A stretch of DNA of 64,000 nt from Pannonibacter phragmitetus DSM 14782 (GCF_000382365.1 NZ_KB908224.1:81947-145946); one strand, 5' to 3'. Positions 1-7,860 are shown, counted from the stretch's first letter. Numbers and translations are program-made. The notes: a model not told the origin generated them from the sequence alone.

Positions 1-1390
1 CCAGCGCCACCGCCGGATGGGTCAACAGGCAATCCTCGATCTCGCCGGGGCCAATGCGGTAGCTGGCAGAGGTGATGAGGTCGTCATCGCGCCCGGTGAA
101 ATAGACATAGCCATCGGCGTCCATCTCGCCCTGATCGCCGGTCGTCATCCAGTCACCGATGAATTTTTCCGCCGTGGCCTCCGGCTTGTTCCAGTAGCTG
201 AGGAACATCACCGGATCGGGGCGGCGGATGGCGATCTGTCCCAGCGTGCCGGGCGGCAGGGGATTGCCCCCCTCATCGATCACCGCCACCTCATGGCCGG
301 GAATGGCAACGCCGATGGCGCCCGCCCGGCTGATGCCGAGCCCCGCGCAGGAGCCGAGCACCGCGTTGCATTCGGTCTGGCCGTAGAACTCATTCACGGG
401 CAGGCCCAGCTCAGCCTTCGCCCAGTCATAGGCCTCACGGCCCAGCGACTCGCCCGCAGACCCGATGCTGCGCAGGGCAAGGCGGAAGCGCCTGCCGGGG
501 CTGTCCACCGCCCGCAGCATCTTCAGCGCCGTGGGCGGGATGAAGGCATTGCGCACGCCTTCCCGCTGCATCAGCGCAAAGGCGGCCTCCGGGTCAAACT
601 TGCGGGCCGCATTGGCAATCACCGGCACGCCCAGATGCAGGGCCGGGAACAGCGCATTCAGCAGCCCGCCCGCCCAGGCCCAGTCGGCCGGCGTCCACAG
701 CAGGTCGCCCGGCTGGCCGAGAAATTCCTGCGACAGCTCGATGCCCGGCAGATGGCCCAAGAGCACCCGGTGGCCATGCAGCACGCCCTTGGGCTGGCCG
801 GTGGTGCCGGAGGTGTAGATCATCAGTGCCGGATCATGGAGGCTTGATGCTACGGTGGTGAAGCTGTCCCGCGCCTTTGCACACAAGGCAGAAAGGCTCT
901 CGCTGCCGCTTTCCGGCGCACCGGTGGTGATCAGCAGCTCCAGCCCCGGCAGATCCGCCTTGAGCGGCAGCACCTTGGCAAGGCCCTGATCATTGGTGAT
1001 CAGCGCCCGCGCACCGGAATCGCCCAGCCGGTAGCGCAGGGCCTCGGGGCCGAACAGGGCCGCCAGCGGCACGGCAATGGCGCCCATGCGGTAGATGGCG
1101 AGATGGGCAATCGCCGTCCAGGCGCATTGCGGCAGCAGCAGCGCCACCCGGTCGCCTTGCGATATGCCTTTTGCAGACAGAGCGTTGGCAAGCTGTGCAG
1201 AGGCGCGCTCAAGCGCCGAGTAGCTCCAGTCCGTGGCCTTGCCGTCCTCGCCGATCTCGCGGATGGCCAGCCGGTCTGCTTCGGCGGCGGCCCATGCCTC
1301 GCAGGTGGAAGATGCAATGTTGTAGCGCTCGGGCAGCTGCCAGGTGAACTGGCGCCGCAAGCTGCCGAAATCTTCTGCCCGCTGAAGCAT
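1..1390 (-). CDS. AMP-dependent acyl-CoA synthetase (3' end outside window)
   Basis: This is an acyl- or acetyl-CoA synthetase of the ANL superfamily, which activates a carboxylate to an acyl-adenylate and then to acyl-CoA. The reading frame opens at an ATG (1390) and stays open to the window edge, so 463 N-terminal residues are visible and the C-terminal lid with the catalytic lysine is missing. The P-loop-like motif IYTSGTTGQPKG lies at about residues 190-201, EFYGQTE follows, and the hinge-like GRDDDLIT is near residue 430. The sequence resembles the medium-chain or acetoacetyl/propionyl-type AMP-binding enzymes more than canonical Acs. The substrate cannot be told from sequence. No operon partner is visible on the same strand within 100 bases upstream. 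Confidence 0.9.
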   Translation of the reverse strand, partial: MLQRAEDFGSLRRQFTWQLPERYNIASSTCEAWAAAEADRLAIREIGEDGKATDWSYSALERASAQLANALSAKGISQGDRVALLLPQCAWTAIAHLAIYRMGAIAVPLAALFGPEALRYRLGDSGARALITNDQGLAKVLPLKADLPGLELLITTGAPESGSESLSALCAKARDSFTTVASSLHDPALMIYTSGTTGQPKGVLHGHRVLLGHLPGIELSQEFLGQPGDLLWTPADWAWAGGLLNALFPALHLGVPVIANAARKFDPEAAFALMQREGVRNAFIPPTALKMLRAVDSPGRRFRLALRSIGSAGESLGREAYDWAKAELGLPVNEFYGQTECNAVLGSCAGLGISRAGAIGVAIPGHEVAVIDEGGNPLPPGTLGQIAIRRPDPVMFLSYWNKPEATAEKFIGDWMTTGDQGEMDADGYVYFTGRDDDLITSASYRIGPGEIEDCLLTHPAVAL

Positions 1391-1490
1391 GGCCTTGTCC
1401 CGTCACAAACCGGAGGCGGAGCCTATCCCCCTCCGTGCTGCGGTGCAATAACCTTGGTAAAGCTGACAGCCCACCGGGCCAAAGGTTGGG

Positions 1491-1952
1491 TCAGTTCAGC
1501 TGCACCAGTGCAAGGTTGAGCGCCGTGGCAAAGCTGACCCATGCGGCATAGGGCACGAAGAGCAGGGCGGCCAGCCTGTCACGACCCAAGCCCACCCCGA
1601 TGAAGGCGAGGATCGCGGCCAATAGCGCCAGAATGATGCCGAGCCCCGCATCCAGCCGGTGCAGGGTGAAGACGGTGGGGCTCCAGGCGAAGTTGAGCAC
1701 CATCTGCAGCACCCACAGCCGGAACAGGGTGGAGCCTGCGCCGCCCCCAAAGCTGCGCCAGCCGGCAATGCCGATGAGGATGTAGAGCACGGTCCAGGCT
1801 GGGCCGAAGAGCCAGTTGGGCGGGGTGAAGGAGGGTTTGGCGAGACTGGCATACCAGTCGCCGGGCAGGTTCGTGGCGCCGATCAGCAGCCCGCCGCCGA
1901 CGCTGATGAGAAGGAAGACGGCGAGAAGGGGGAGCGGTGGCTTGCGTGTCAT
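1491..1952 (-). CDS. tspO: TspO/MBR family tryptophan-rich sensory protein
   Basis: This is a 153-residue integral membrane protein of the TspO/MBR (peripheral benzodiazepine receptor) family, which binds porphyrins and affects tetrapyrrole or stress metabolism in alphaproteobacteria. It shows about five hydrophobic segments and the family signature around residues 30-65, including LPGDWYASLAKPSFTPP, the tryptophan pair in PPNWLFGPAW and the following YILIGIAGW. The length is typical. The start ATG has a Shine-Dalgarno (TGGAGA) at a normal distance. It is read on the same strand as the acyl-CoA synthetase but lies about 100 bases upstream of it, so it may be a separate transcript. Confidence 0.92.
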   Translation of the reverse strand: MTRKPPLPLLAVFLLISVGGGLLIGATNLPGDWYASLAKPSFTPPNWLFGPAWTVLYILIGIAGWRSFGGGAGSTLFRLWVLQMVLNFAWSPTVFTLHRLDAGLGIILALLAAILAFIGVGLGRDRLAALLFVPYAAWVSFATALNLALVQLN

Positions 1953-2043
1953 TACGTGTCTCCAGAGGTTTGGAAATGGGGTTCGCGTCCCGTTCCGTCT
2001 GTTCCCTCAGATCAGTCAGCACCGGCGTGGCGGGCTGCCGCGC

Positions 2044-2448
2044 TCATGTCTCCTCCATGGCCTCGACATAGTACCAGCGGCCGGATTTCTTGCGGAAACG
2101 GCTGAGTTCCCGGTGTATGTGCAATTGTGCACAAGACAGATAACGCGCCTCGAACAGCACCGTTCCATCCCGGTCATCCGCTCCGCCGCCGGTGGTCTGC
2201 AGCACCTTGAGCCCCGTCCACCGGCTCTCCGATGCCCAGCGGGCGGTGGCCGCCTCGTCAAAGCCCGGCTGATATTTCGGCCAGAGCGTGTCCTTCAGAT
2301 AGGCGATGTCCTGCATCACATAGGCGCTATAGCGCGAGCGCATCAGTGCCTCCGCCGTCCCCGCCACAGCCTTGCGCGCCAGCACCGGCCCGCAGCACAG
2401 CGCAAGGGCCTGGCCGGAACCGCAGGGGCAGGGGGATGCATCAGTCAT
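2044..2448 (-). CDS. YchJ family SEC-C motif protein
   Basis: This 134-residue protein matches the YchJ (UPF0225) family of unknown biochemical function. An N-terminal SEC-C-type zinc-binding motif is visible, with C7-P-C9 and C18-C19 spaced as in CPCGSG...LCC. It is followed by the RSRYSAYVMQDIAYLKDT segment and the RWTGLKVL segment typical of the NTF2-like YchJ domain. The protein is probably cytoplasmic. No clear Shine-Dalgarno precedes the ATG at 2448. It lies directly beside the AT-rich patch at 2535-3150 but has normal GC-rich composition, so it belongs to the host backbone. Confidence 0.88.
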   Translation of the reverse strand: MTDASPCPCGSGQALALCCGPVLARKAVAGTAEALMRSRYSAYVMQDIAYLKDTLWPKYQPGFDEAATARWASESRWTGLKVLQTTGGGADDRDGTVLFEARYLSCAQLHIHRELSRFRKKSGRWYYVEAMEET

Positions 2449-2567
2449 GAGGGGAGGCCCGCAATGGAAAGGATCAGGGGCTGATATCTAGCGCGGATGG
2501 GAGGGGGCGTCGAGGTGGGCAAAGCTGACGATCTTTTGTAAAAGCGAGTATTTTAAAATCGATATTT

Positions 2568-3068
2568 TTATTGAAGAATTGTTCCGGTCATCTGAATGAG
2601 AAATCCGATAAAGATCATAACCAGTCCCCTCTTCCAATACATAAATCTTGCCATTGTTTCTGTTTCTTTTTCGTTTTCATCGAATAAATCTATATCGTTG
2701 TCTTCGGTTAGTTCTCTCATTATGTGGGAGGGTGGCCCGTAGGGATATTTTTCTTCGTCTGTGTAAAGCGTAAGTATATCTGACCACTCGTCATCAATGA
2801 ATATTCGGGCTAATCCAGCCACATCAATTAGCATTCCGCTTATGATTAGAGTCTTTGCATTTAGGTATATTATAGAGTAAATAATCATTACTATAGATAC
2901 TAGTATGGAAATTTTAATTGATGCTCTTGCTTTTTTGATCAATTCGAGTCGATTTTCCGTAATTCGAGATAGTAAAATTGAAAAAATAATTCTTGCCAAC
3001 ACTCTTTCTGCTTTGTCGTAATAAATCTCAATGTATTTTATGGCATCAGATAGGATGTATTTGTTCAT
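2568..3068 (-). CDS. AT-rich hypothetical membrane protein in a mobile patch
   Basis: I do not recognise this 166-residue protein. Three hydrophobic segments are visible at about residues 49-69, 71-91 and 146-165. A charged segment lies between the second and third, with EEKYPYGPPSHIMRE and an acidic run (DNDIDLFDENEKETE). Composition is strikingly foreign: bases 2881-2940 contain only 15 G or C of 60, whereas the neighbours are strongly GC-rich, and codons such as ATA, AGA and TTA are common. The gene sits exactly where the Fic-domain partner of the upstream regulator should be. A promoter-like pair at 3096-3124 could drive it. It may be horizontally acquired cargo, for example of a defence or selfish element, but that is inference. 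Confidence 0.6.
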   Translation of the reverse strand: MNKYILSDAIKYIEIYYDKAERVLARIIFSILLSRITENRLELIKKARASIKISILVSIVMIIYSIIYLNAKTLIISGMLIDVAGLARIFIDDEWSDILTLYTDEEKYPYGPPSHIMRELTEDNDIDLFDENEKETETMARFMYWKRGLVMIFIGFLIQMTGTILQ

Positions 3069-3095
3069 ATTTGGTGGCCTGCTATTTTTTGTGCT

Positions 3096-3124
3096 ATTTT
3101 GTGATTTTTCTTGATGAAACTCAA
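3096..3124 (-). promoter_or_regulatory. possible promoter of the AT-rich gene
   Basis: On the minus strand a TTGAGT hexamer (3124-3119) is followed after 17 bases by CAAAAT (3101-3096). Each matches four of six bases of the sigma70 -35 and -10 consensus. It lies 28 bases upstream of the ATG at 3068, a suitable place to transcribe the 166-residue gene. AT-rich DNA gives chance matches easily, so support is modest. Confidence 0.35.
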
Positions 3125-3225
3125 CCTTGATTTGTGTCTACGTGATATATTTTGTTTTGCCTGAACAGGAACCCTTCCATTTCGTCCGGGTCGAGAGGTG
3201 TTGCGCCTTCAGGCTCCGTAAACAT
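3121..3225 (-). pseudogene. N-terminal stump of mobile mystery protein B (Fic family)
   Basis: Immediately after the regulator gene, an ATG (3225-3223) overlaps its TGA stop by one base. It opens a 34-codon frame that begins MFTEPEGATPLDPDEMEGF and then ends at a TGA (3123-3121) after unrelated codons. PxGATPLDPDE is the characteristic N-terminus of mobile mystery protein B, a Fic-domain protein normally encoded directly after mobile mystery protein A. The Fic motif (HPFxxGNG type) is absent here or on any frame nearby. The composition turns AT-rich from about 3150, so the gene was most likely cut by insertion or deletion. The one-base overlap preserves the original translational coupling. 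Confidence 0.7.
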
Positions 3226-3692
3226 CAGGGTTTCTCCCAGAAGTCCGAAGGCCTCTCACGCAATATCTCGCTGCTCAGCCGGCCGATCTCGGCCTGAATC
3301 TGGTCTTGGGTGAGGGATTGCTGTTCCAGTGCCATATGTGCACTGGCGCGGCGGATGATGCTTTCTGCCTTGCTGCGGGCCTGGGCTTCGAGCATCTCTT
3401 CCACGCTGCCCTCCGGCACGATGGCGTAGACGAAGCGCCCGCCCAGAGCCCTGGCCAGTTTCTCCATGTGCTGCAGGGTTACGCCGCCCTCCAGTTCCTT
3501 GCGTTCTGCCTGATAGACCGCCGCCTTTGTCACGCCCAGCCGCCGCGCCAGCGCTGGAGCGGACATGCCGAGAGCCTTGCGCATGGCCGCAATCCAGCCT
3601 CCGGCAGGAGGGGGCACCTGCCCGAGTTGCTCTCCGGCCCGGTCCAGAAGCCTTGCATACTGGCGCATTGCGGTGTCTTTGACGCTTGGCAT
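3225..3692 (-). CDS. mobile mystery protein A-like helix-turn-helix regulator
   Basis: This 155-residue protein has an Xre-type helix-turn-helix (about residues 36-87 from the chosen start) in the context WIAAMRKALGMSAPALARRL. It continues with VTKAAVYQAERKE and then GGRFVYAIVPEGSVEEML, the pattern of mobile mystery protein A. In other genomes this gene is paired with a Fic protein (B) in small mobile cassettes and is thought to act as the antitoxin or regulator. The frame could start further upstream (3746 or 3707). I chose the ATG at 3692 because similarity to the family begins there. The next frame starts inside its stop codon, but that partner is truncated, so this may be an orphan antitoxin. 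The tRNA-Ala gene lies about 240 bases upstream. Confidence 0.75.
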   Translation of the reverse strand: MPSVKDTAMRQYARLLDRAGEQLGQVPPPAGGWIAAMRKALGMSAPALARRLGVTKAAVYQAERKELEGGVTLQHMEKLARALGGRFVYAIVPEGSVEEMLEAQARSKAESIIRRASAHMALEQQSLTQDQIQAEIGRLSSEILRERPSDFWEKP

Positions 3693-3928
3693 GGTATATT
3701 CATCCATATTCTTTCTGATAGTGAAAGAGTATGGATTGATATCCATTATGTGTCAAAAGGGATATGCATCGATATATGAACGGTGATGGCGCCGTGCTTG
3801 GGCGTCAGAAGGCAATCAGATTTGCCCATGCGTGCTTATGGCAGGCCGCGCAGAATGGGCGCGCAGGTGGCTGGACCTGCCGCGTCACAGATTTGAAACT
3901 GAATGGAAAATCAAAATAAAGAACCTGC

Positions 3929-4004
3929 TGGTGGAGCCGAGGGGAATCGAACCCCTGACCTCTGCAGTGCGATTGCAGCGCTCTCCCATCTGAGCTACGG
4001 CCCC
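3929..4004 (-). tRNA. tRNA-Ala (anticodon CGC)
   Basis: The minus strand folds as a complete 76-base cloverleaf. The acceptor stem GGGGCCG pairs with CGGCTCC (one G-T pair), the anticodon stem CTGCA/TGCAG encloses the loop ATCGCAC with anticodon CGC, and the T arm is AGGGG-TTCGAAT-CCCCT. The discriminator is A and the CCA end is encoded. Its 3' end points toward the mobile patch at 2.5-3.7 kb, the usual orientation for integration next to a tRNA, but I found no duplicated 3' tRNA fragment that would mark an attachment site. Confidence 0.95.
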
Positions 4005-4247
4005 TGAGCAGGTGGCGGAATTTAGGAGGGGCTCCGAAGATCTGTCAAGCACGTGGTTCTACGCCCTGCCGTTTCCTGCTGGTGCGGTTCGGGCGCGTGT
4101 TCAGGCCCGTCCCGGAGACGCTGCGTGCAGGTCAGGGGGACTGCAAAGGCCCGTCACTTAATCCTGTTCAAGATGATGCCTTGCGGCGGCACCTGTGCGC
4201 CGCTACATCATGCAGAACGGAACGTCATTGCAAAGCGGAACTTAATC

Positions 4248-4538
4248 ATGCTCGCCATTCTGAATGTGGTCATGCTGGTCTTGCAGCTTTATACCTACGT
4301 GATCATCGCCAGCGCGATCTTCTCGTGGCTCTATGCCTTCAATGTGGTGAACACGAACAATCAGTTCGTGGCTACGATTGGACAGACGCTCTATGCTCTC
4401 ACCGAGCCGCTGCTGCGCCCGATCCGCCGTGTGGTGCCTTCCGTCGGCGGGCTGGATCTTTCGGCCATCGTGCTGCTGCTGCTGATCTTCCTGCTTCAGA
4501 ACGTGATTTCAATTTATCTCTATCGTCTTTTTTCGTGA
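4248..4538 (+). CDS. YggT family membrane protein
   Basis: This 96-residue protein has two long hydrophobic segments (about residues 4-28 and 67-92) flanking a loop with the family motif EPLLRPIRRVVPS and GLDLSAIVLLLLI. YggT proteins are small inner-membrane proteins linked to osmotic tolerance and, in some bacteria, to division or chloroplast-like membrane organisation. The frame is open upstream to 4053, but hydrophobic similarity begins at the ATG at 4248. Its TGA overlaps the ATG of the DUF167 gene by one base, so the two are translationally coupled, an arrangement common for yggT-yggU. Confidence 0.9.
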   Translation: MLAILNVVMLVLQLYTYVIIASAIFSWLYAFNVVNTNNQFVATIGQTLYALTEPLLRPIRRVVPSVGGLDLSAIVLLLLIFLLQNVISIYLYRLFS

Positions 4539-4861
4539 TGGCGGGGCCGGAACGGCCCTGGCGTCCGGTCAAGGGCGGGGTCAGCGTCGATGTGCGCCTG
4601 ACGCCGCGCTCCGGTCACGACCGGGTCGATGGCCTGTCGGCGCTCTCAGATGGCCGCCAGGTGCTGGCGGCGCGGGTGCGGGCCGTGCCGGAAAAGGGCG
4701 CGGCCAATGCCGCGCTTGAAGTGCTGATGGCCAAGACCCTCGGCTTGCCGAAGTCCGCCGTGGCGCTGCAGGCGGGCTCCACCGCCCGCATCAAGACGCT
4801 GCACGTCTCCGGCGAGCCCGAAGCGCTGATGGCAGCGCTTGAGGCGGTGTGCGGCGGGTGA
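4538..4861 (+). CDS. DUF167 (YggU) family protein
   Basis: This 107-residue cytoplasmic protein matches the DUF167/YggU family. The recognisable core is VRLTPRSGHDRVDG, then RVRAVPEKGAANAALEVLMA and the GSTARIKTLHV ending. The biochemical role is unknown, although the alpha/beta fold is known for the family. The start ATG at 4538 overlaps the stop of yggT by one base. It converges with the Trm112-like gene on the other strand, leaving only 21 bases between the stops. Confidence 0.9.
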   Translation: MAGPERPWRPVKGGVSVDVRLTPRSGHDRVDGLSALSDGRQVLAARVRAVPEKGAANAALEVLMAKTLGLPKSAVALQAGSTARIKTLHVSGEPEALMAALEAVCGG

Positions 4862-4882
4862 GGCGTTCGCGCAGAGCGGCGA

Positions 4883-5086
4883 TCAGTCTTCGATCTTGCG
4901 CGCTTCGTCCGGCAGCATGATCGGGATGCCGTCCTTGATCGGATAGGCCAGCTTGGCGGCGCGGGAGATTAGTTCCTGTGCATTGGCATCATATTCCAGC
5001 GTGGTCTTGGTCAGCGGGCAGACGAGAAGCTCCAGCATCTTGCGGTCGATCTGTCTGGCACTGTGTGAAGCGGCGGTTTCCGTCAT
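4883..5086 (-). CDS. Trm112 family protein
   Basis: This 67-residue protein belongs to the Trm112 family, small activators or partners of methyltransferases. The core is [19 protein letters not shown] followed by [20 protein letters not shown]. Only the first cysteine of the zinc site seen in eukaryotic members is present, as in many bacterial homologues. It lies 24 bases downstream of the LON-domain gene on the same strand and is probably cotranscribed with it, a pairing frequent in alphaproteobacteria. Confidence 0.9.
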   Translation of the reverse strand: MTETAASHSARQIDRKMLELLVCPLTKTTLEYDANAQELISRAAKLAYPIKDGIPIMLPDEARKIED

Positions 5087-5110
5087 CTGGGCGTTCCAGT
5101 CTTTCGAGGC

Positions 5111-5788
5111 TTATTGAAGGGTCGGGCCACCCTCATGGCCTGCGCTGCGCGCCAGGTCAATCTCGGTGATGGCGACAAGTGTTTCGGCGCGGGTCTTGAG
5201 GTCGGCGGCTTCCAGCATGGCCTGCTTTTCCGCCGGGCCGTAGGGACTCATCATGCACAGGGCATTGACGAGCACTTCCGTCTCGGCCCGCTCCACACTG
5301 TCCCAGTCCGCTTCCATGTCATGGGCGTCGAGATAGGCGCGGAAGGCGCGCAGGAGGCCTTCCCGGTCCACCTCGCCTTCGCCGCGGCCGGTCTCCAGAT
5401 CGGGCAGATAGGGCAGGAAGTCACAGGCCACCTGCCGGAAGGGCGTCATGGCCGGAAGCTCTTCGGCGATGCGGAAGCGGGCGATCCCCTGAAGCGAGAT
5501 CAGATAGCGGCCGTCGCCGCTTTCCTGAAACGAGGTGATCCGCCCGGCGCAGCCGACGCGGGACAGCGCAGGCTTTGATCCGTCCTGCACGTCAGTGATA
5601 GATGGCTGCACCATGCCGATGAGCCGCTGGCCGGCGAGCGCCGCATCCACCATGGCCAGATAGCGCGGCTCGAAGATGTTCAGCGGCAGCTGGGTGCGCG
5701 GCAGCAGCAAGGCGCCGGGCAGCGGAAAGACGGGCAGCGTCGCGGGCAGGTCCTTGATACTCGTGTAGCTCGCGTTTCCCGCCTTCAT
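5111..5788 (-). CDS. LON substrate-binding (N-terminal) domain protein
   Basis: This 225-residue protein consists of a LON N-terminal (PUA-like) domain without the ATPase or protease parts of Lon. The opening LPVFPLPGALLLPRTQLPL, the FEPRYLAMVDAAL helix and GCAGRITSFQESGDGRYLI are characteristic. Such stand-alone proteins are thought to bind substrates or peptides, but their role is unproven. I chose the ATG at 5788 because GAGGTGA lies five bases before it; upstream in-frame starts at 5803 and 5842 lack this. It follows the CnoX gene by 59 bases and precedes the Trm112 gene, so the three probably form an operon. Confidence 0.88.
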   Translation of the reverse strand: MKAGNASYTSIKDLPATLPVFPLPGALLLPRTQLPLNIFEPRYLAMVDAALAGQRLIGMVQPSITDVQDGSKPALSRVGCAGRITSFQESGDGRYLISLQGIARFRIAEELPAMTPFRQVACDFLPYLPDLETGRGEGEVDREGLLRAFRAYLDAHDMEADWDSVERAETEVLVNALCMMSPYGPAEKQAMLEAADLKTRAETLVAITEIDLARSAGHEGGPTLQ

Positions 5789-5847
5789 CGTGTCACCTCG
5801 CATGGATTGTCCCTTGGCGGACAAACGCCCGCCAAGGGACATATAGG

Positions 5848-6840
5848 TCAGGAGAACAGCACTGACGACAGCTTGCGGCGGCCATAATTGGTGGCCGGCT
5901 CCTTCGGGCCCCAGGCCTCGAAGAACTGCAGCAGCTGCTTGCGTGCGCCATCCTCGTTCCAGCTGCGGTCGCGGCGGATGATGCCAATCAGCTGATCGAC
6001 GGCACCCTGATGGTCGCCGCGCCCGTTCAGCGCCAGCGCCAGATCGAATCGGGCCTGATGGTCATCCGGATTGGCTTCCACCTTTGCCTGCAGTCCGGCA
6101 AGGTCGCCCAGCTGTTCGGCCTGTTCGGCCAGATCCAGTGCGGCAAAGGCGGCGATGACAGCGGCGTCCTTGCGGGCCTCTTCCGGGATCATCTCCAGCG
6201 CCTGCCGGGCGCGGGCCAGATCCCCGGCGCCCAGATAGCAGCGGGCAAGACCGGCAAGGGCGCGGGTGTTGGCGCCGTCCATCTGCAGCACGCCGCCGAA
6301 CATCTGGGCGGCCTGACCGTAATCCTTGGCCTCCAGCAGGGCCTCGCCCTCGGCCAGATAGGTGTCCACCGGCGAGGCAGGGGCAGGGCCCGCCACACGC
6401 TCGATGAAGGCCTTGATCTGGCCTTCCGGCTGGGCGCCCATGAAGCCATCAACCGGCTGGCCGTTCTTGAAGGCAATGACGGCCGGGATCGACTGGATGC
6501 CGAGCTGCCCCGCCACTTCCGGATGATCGTCAATGTTCATCTTGGCCAGCAGCACGGCGCCCTTGGCGGCCTTGACGGCGGTTTCCAGTGCAGGGGTCAG
6601 CTGGCGGCAGGGGCCGCACCAGGGGGCCCAGAAATCCACCAGCACTGTCTGGCTGCGCGAGGCTTCCAGAACAGCCTTTGCAAAGGTGGGGGTGGTGACG
6701 TCGAAGATCAGATTGTCTGCGCCTGCCGCCTGAGCTGGCGCCTGAGACTGGCCCTGCTGGCTGCCATAGCCGGAGCCGCCGTAGCTGCCGCCAAAGGAGC
6801 CGCCGGCCTGACCGCCCATGCTGAAGTTTCCACCGCTCAT
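5848..6840 (-). CDS. cnoX: CnoX-like thioredoxin/TPR co-chaperone
   Basis: This 330-residue protein joins a thioredoxin domain (about 45-150) to tetratricopeptide-like helices (about 155-330), the layout of CnoX/YbbN. That protein holds unfolding clients under oxidative stress and hands them to GroEL or DnaK. The active site is WCGPC at residues 74-78, so unlike E. coli CnoX it keeps both cysteines and should be redox active. The first 40 residues are an unusual low-complexity segment of Gly, Ser, Gln and Tyr (GGSFGGSYGGSGYGSQQ). It is first in an apparent operon with the LON-domain and Trm112 genes. Confidence 0.9.
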   Translation of the reverse strand: MSGGNFSMGGQAGGSFGGSYGGSGYGSQQGQSQAPAQAAGADNLIFDVTTPTFAKAVLEASRSQTVLVDFWAPWCGPCRQLTPALETAVKAAKGAVLLAKMNIDDHPEVAGQLGIQSIPAVIAFKNGQPVDGFMGAQPEGQIKAFIERVAGPAPASPVDTYLAEGEALLEAKDYGQAAQMFGGVLQMDGANTRALAGLARCYLGAGDLARARQALEMIPEEARKDAAVIAAFAALDLAEQAEQLGDLAGLQAKVEANPDDHQARFDLALALNGRGDHQGAVDQLIGIIRRDRSWNEDGARKQLLQFFEAWGPKEPATNYGRRKLSSVLFS

Positions 6841-6938
6841 CGTCGTTTTCCCTTGTCGTCACAAGGACGGCTCAACAGCATGGCGCGTGAGCCGTCAGGA
6901 GTTCGCTTTGTCTTTAACATGGCGCGGCGGCGGGGGAA

Positions 6939-7460
6939 TTACAAACCCTGCGCCTTCGCCTCTTCCGTGACCGCCAGCACCTGCGGCTCATGCCCGCAGG
7001 CGCGGGCAAAGGCCAGCAGGCCGTCGCGGGAAATGGTGGTGGTGGCGTCGTTCGACAGCGGGTGGAAGTTCAGCACCTCGTGCTGCATCATCGCCGCGTC
7101 AAAAATGGGCGTCACGCGCTGCGCTTCCCGGTCGTTGTAGAGGCCAAAGGGCGTGACGGAGCCCGGCACCACACCAAGGCATTCCATCAGCTGGTCAGCA
7201 TTGCCGAAGGAGACGCGGCCCTGTCCGCCGATCAGCGTGTGGATCTGCTTCAGATCCACCGTGGCATCATGCAGCACCACCACCAGAAAGATGCGGCCCT
7301 TCTTGTCCTTCAGGAAGAGGTTGCGCGTGTGGGCGCCGGGGATCATGGCATGCACGTCTTCGGATTCCGCCACCGTGAACACCGGCCGGTGATCCGTGGT
7401 GCTGGTTTCAAGCCCAAGATCATCCAGAAATGCCAGCAGCTCGCTGCGTGTTGCCATCAT
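6939..7460 (-). CDS. prolyl-tRNA editing protein (ProX/YbaK-like)
   Basis: This 173-residue protein belongs to the YbaK/ProX family that hydrolyses mischarged Ala- or Cys-tRNA(Pro) in trans, because alphaproteobacterial ProRS often lacks the editing domain. The segments HTRNLFLKDKKGRIFLVVV, the lysine in KQIHTLIGG, VVPGSVTPFGLYND and MMQHEVLNFHPLSND are typical. Tandem ATGs at 7460 and 7457 both follow GGGAGA; I chose the first, and the frame upstream looks non-coding. It lies about 100 bases upstream of the cnoX operon on the same strand. Confidence 0.88.
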   Translation of the reverse strand: MMATRSELLAFLDDLGLETSTTDHRPVFTVAESEDVHAMIPGAHTRNLFLKDKKGRIFLVVVLHDATVDLKQIHTLIGGQGRVSFGNADQLMECLGVVPGSVTPFGLYNDREAQRVTPIFDAAMMQHEVLNFHPLSNDATTTISRDGLLAFARACGHEPQVLAVTEEAKAQGL

Positions 7461-7639
7461 GCCGTCTCCCGCTCTCCGGCCGCCGCTGGGGCCGCAAAAT
7501 CGCTCTCTTTCCATGCTTCTAGCTGATCAGGGTCTTGCGCGGCAAGGCTTCCGGGGAGCAGGCAAATGGCGCGCCGCGGCCTTCTGTCCACAGCTCGTCC
7601 ACACGGCGGAAAAAGCCGTAGCCGGGTCAAAAAAGCCTG

Positions 7640-7668
7640 TTGCATTCGCAGGCGGCTTGGTTCATATA
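7640..7668 (+). promoter_or_regulatory. possible promoter of the tRNA-Gly pair
   Basis: TTGCAT (7640-7645) is followed after 17 bases by CATATA (7663-7668), about 50 bases before the first tRNA-Gly gene. The -35 element is a fair match and the -10 a weak one. The position fits a promoter for the tandem tRNA unit that ends at the terminator at 7947-7970. Confidence 0.35.
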
Positions 7669-7719
7669 CAGCCCACCTCAGCGGCGGGCCTTCGCAAGGC
7701 GGCTTTCTGCGGCGCTTAA

Positions 7720-7794
7720 GCGGGCGTAGCTCAGGGGTAGAGCACAACCTTGCCAAGGTTGGGGTCGTGGGTTCGAATCCCATCGCCCGCTCCA
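7720..7794 (+). tRNA. tRNA-Gly (anticodon GCC), copy 1
   Basis: A 75-base cloverleaf begins GCGGGCG and ends CGCCCGC with discriminator T and encoded CCA. The anticodon stem CAACC/GGTTG encloses TTGCCAA, giving anticodon GCC, and the T arm holds GTTCGAATC. It is identical to the second copy 66 bases downstream and is probably cotranscribed with it. Confidence 0.96.
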
Positions 7795-7860
7795 GTTTCC
7801 GGTCAATCGGTAATCTGGTCCAGCGTCATTGAGGATACCCATCCGGCTTGCCGGATTTGT

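Noticed and set aside
3929..4004. tRNA-Ala as the attachment site of the mobile patch
   Set aside because: I searched by eye for a duplicated 3' tRNA end between 2449 and 3929 and found none, and no integrase is present.
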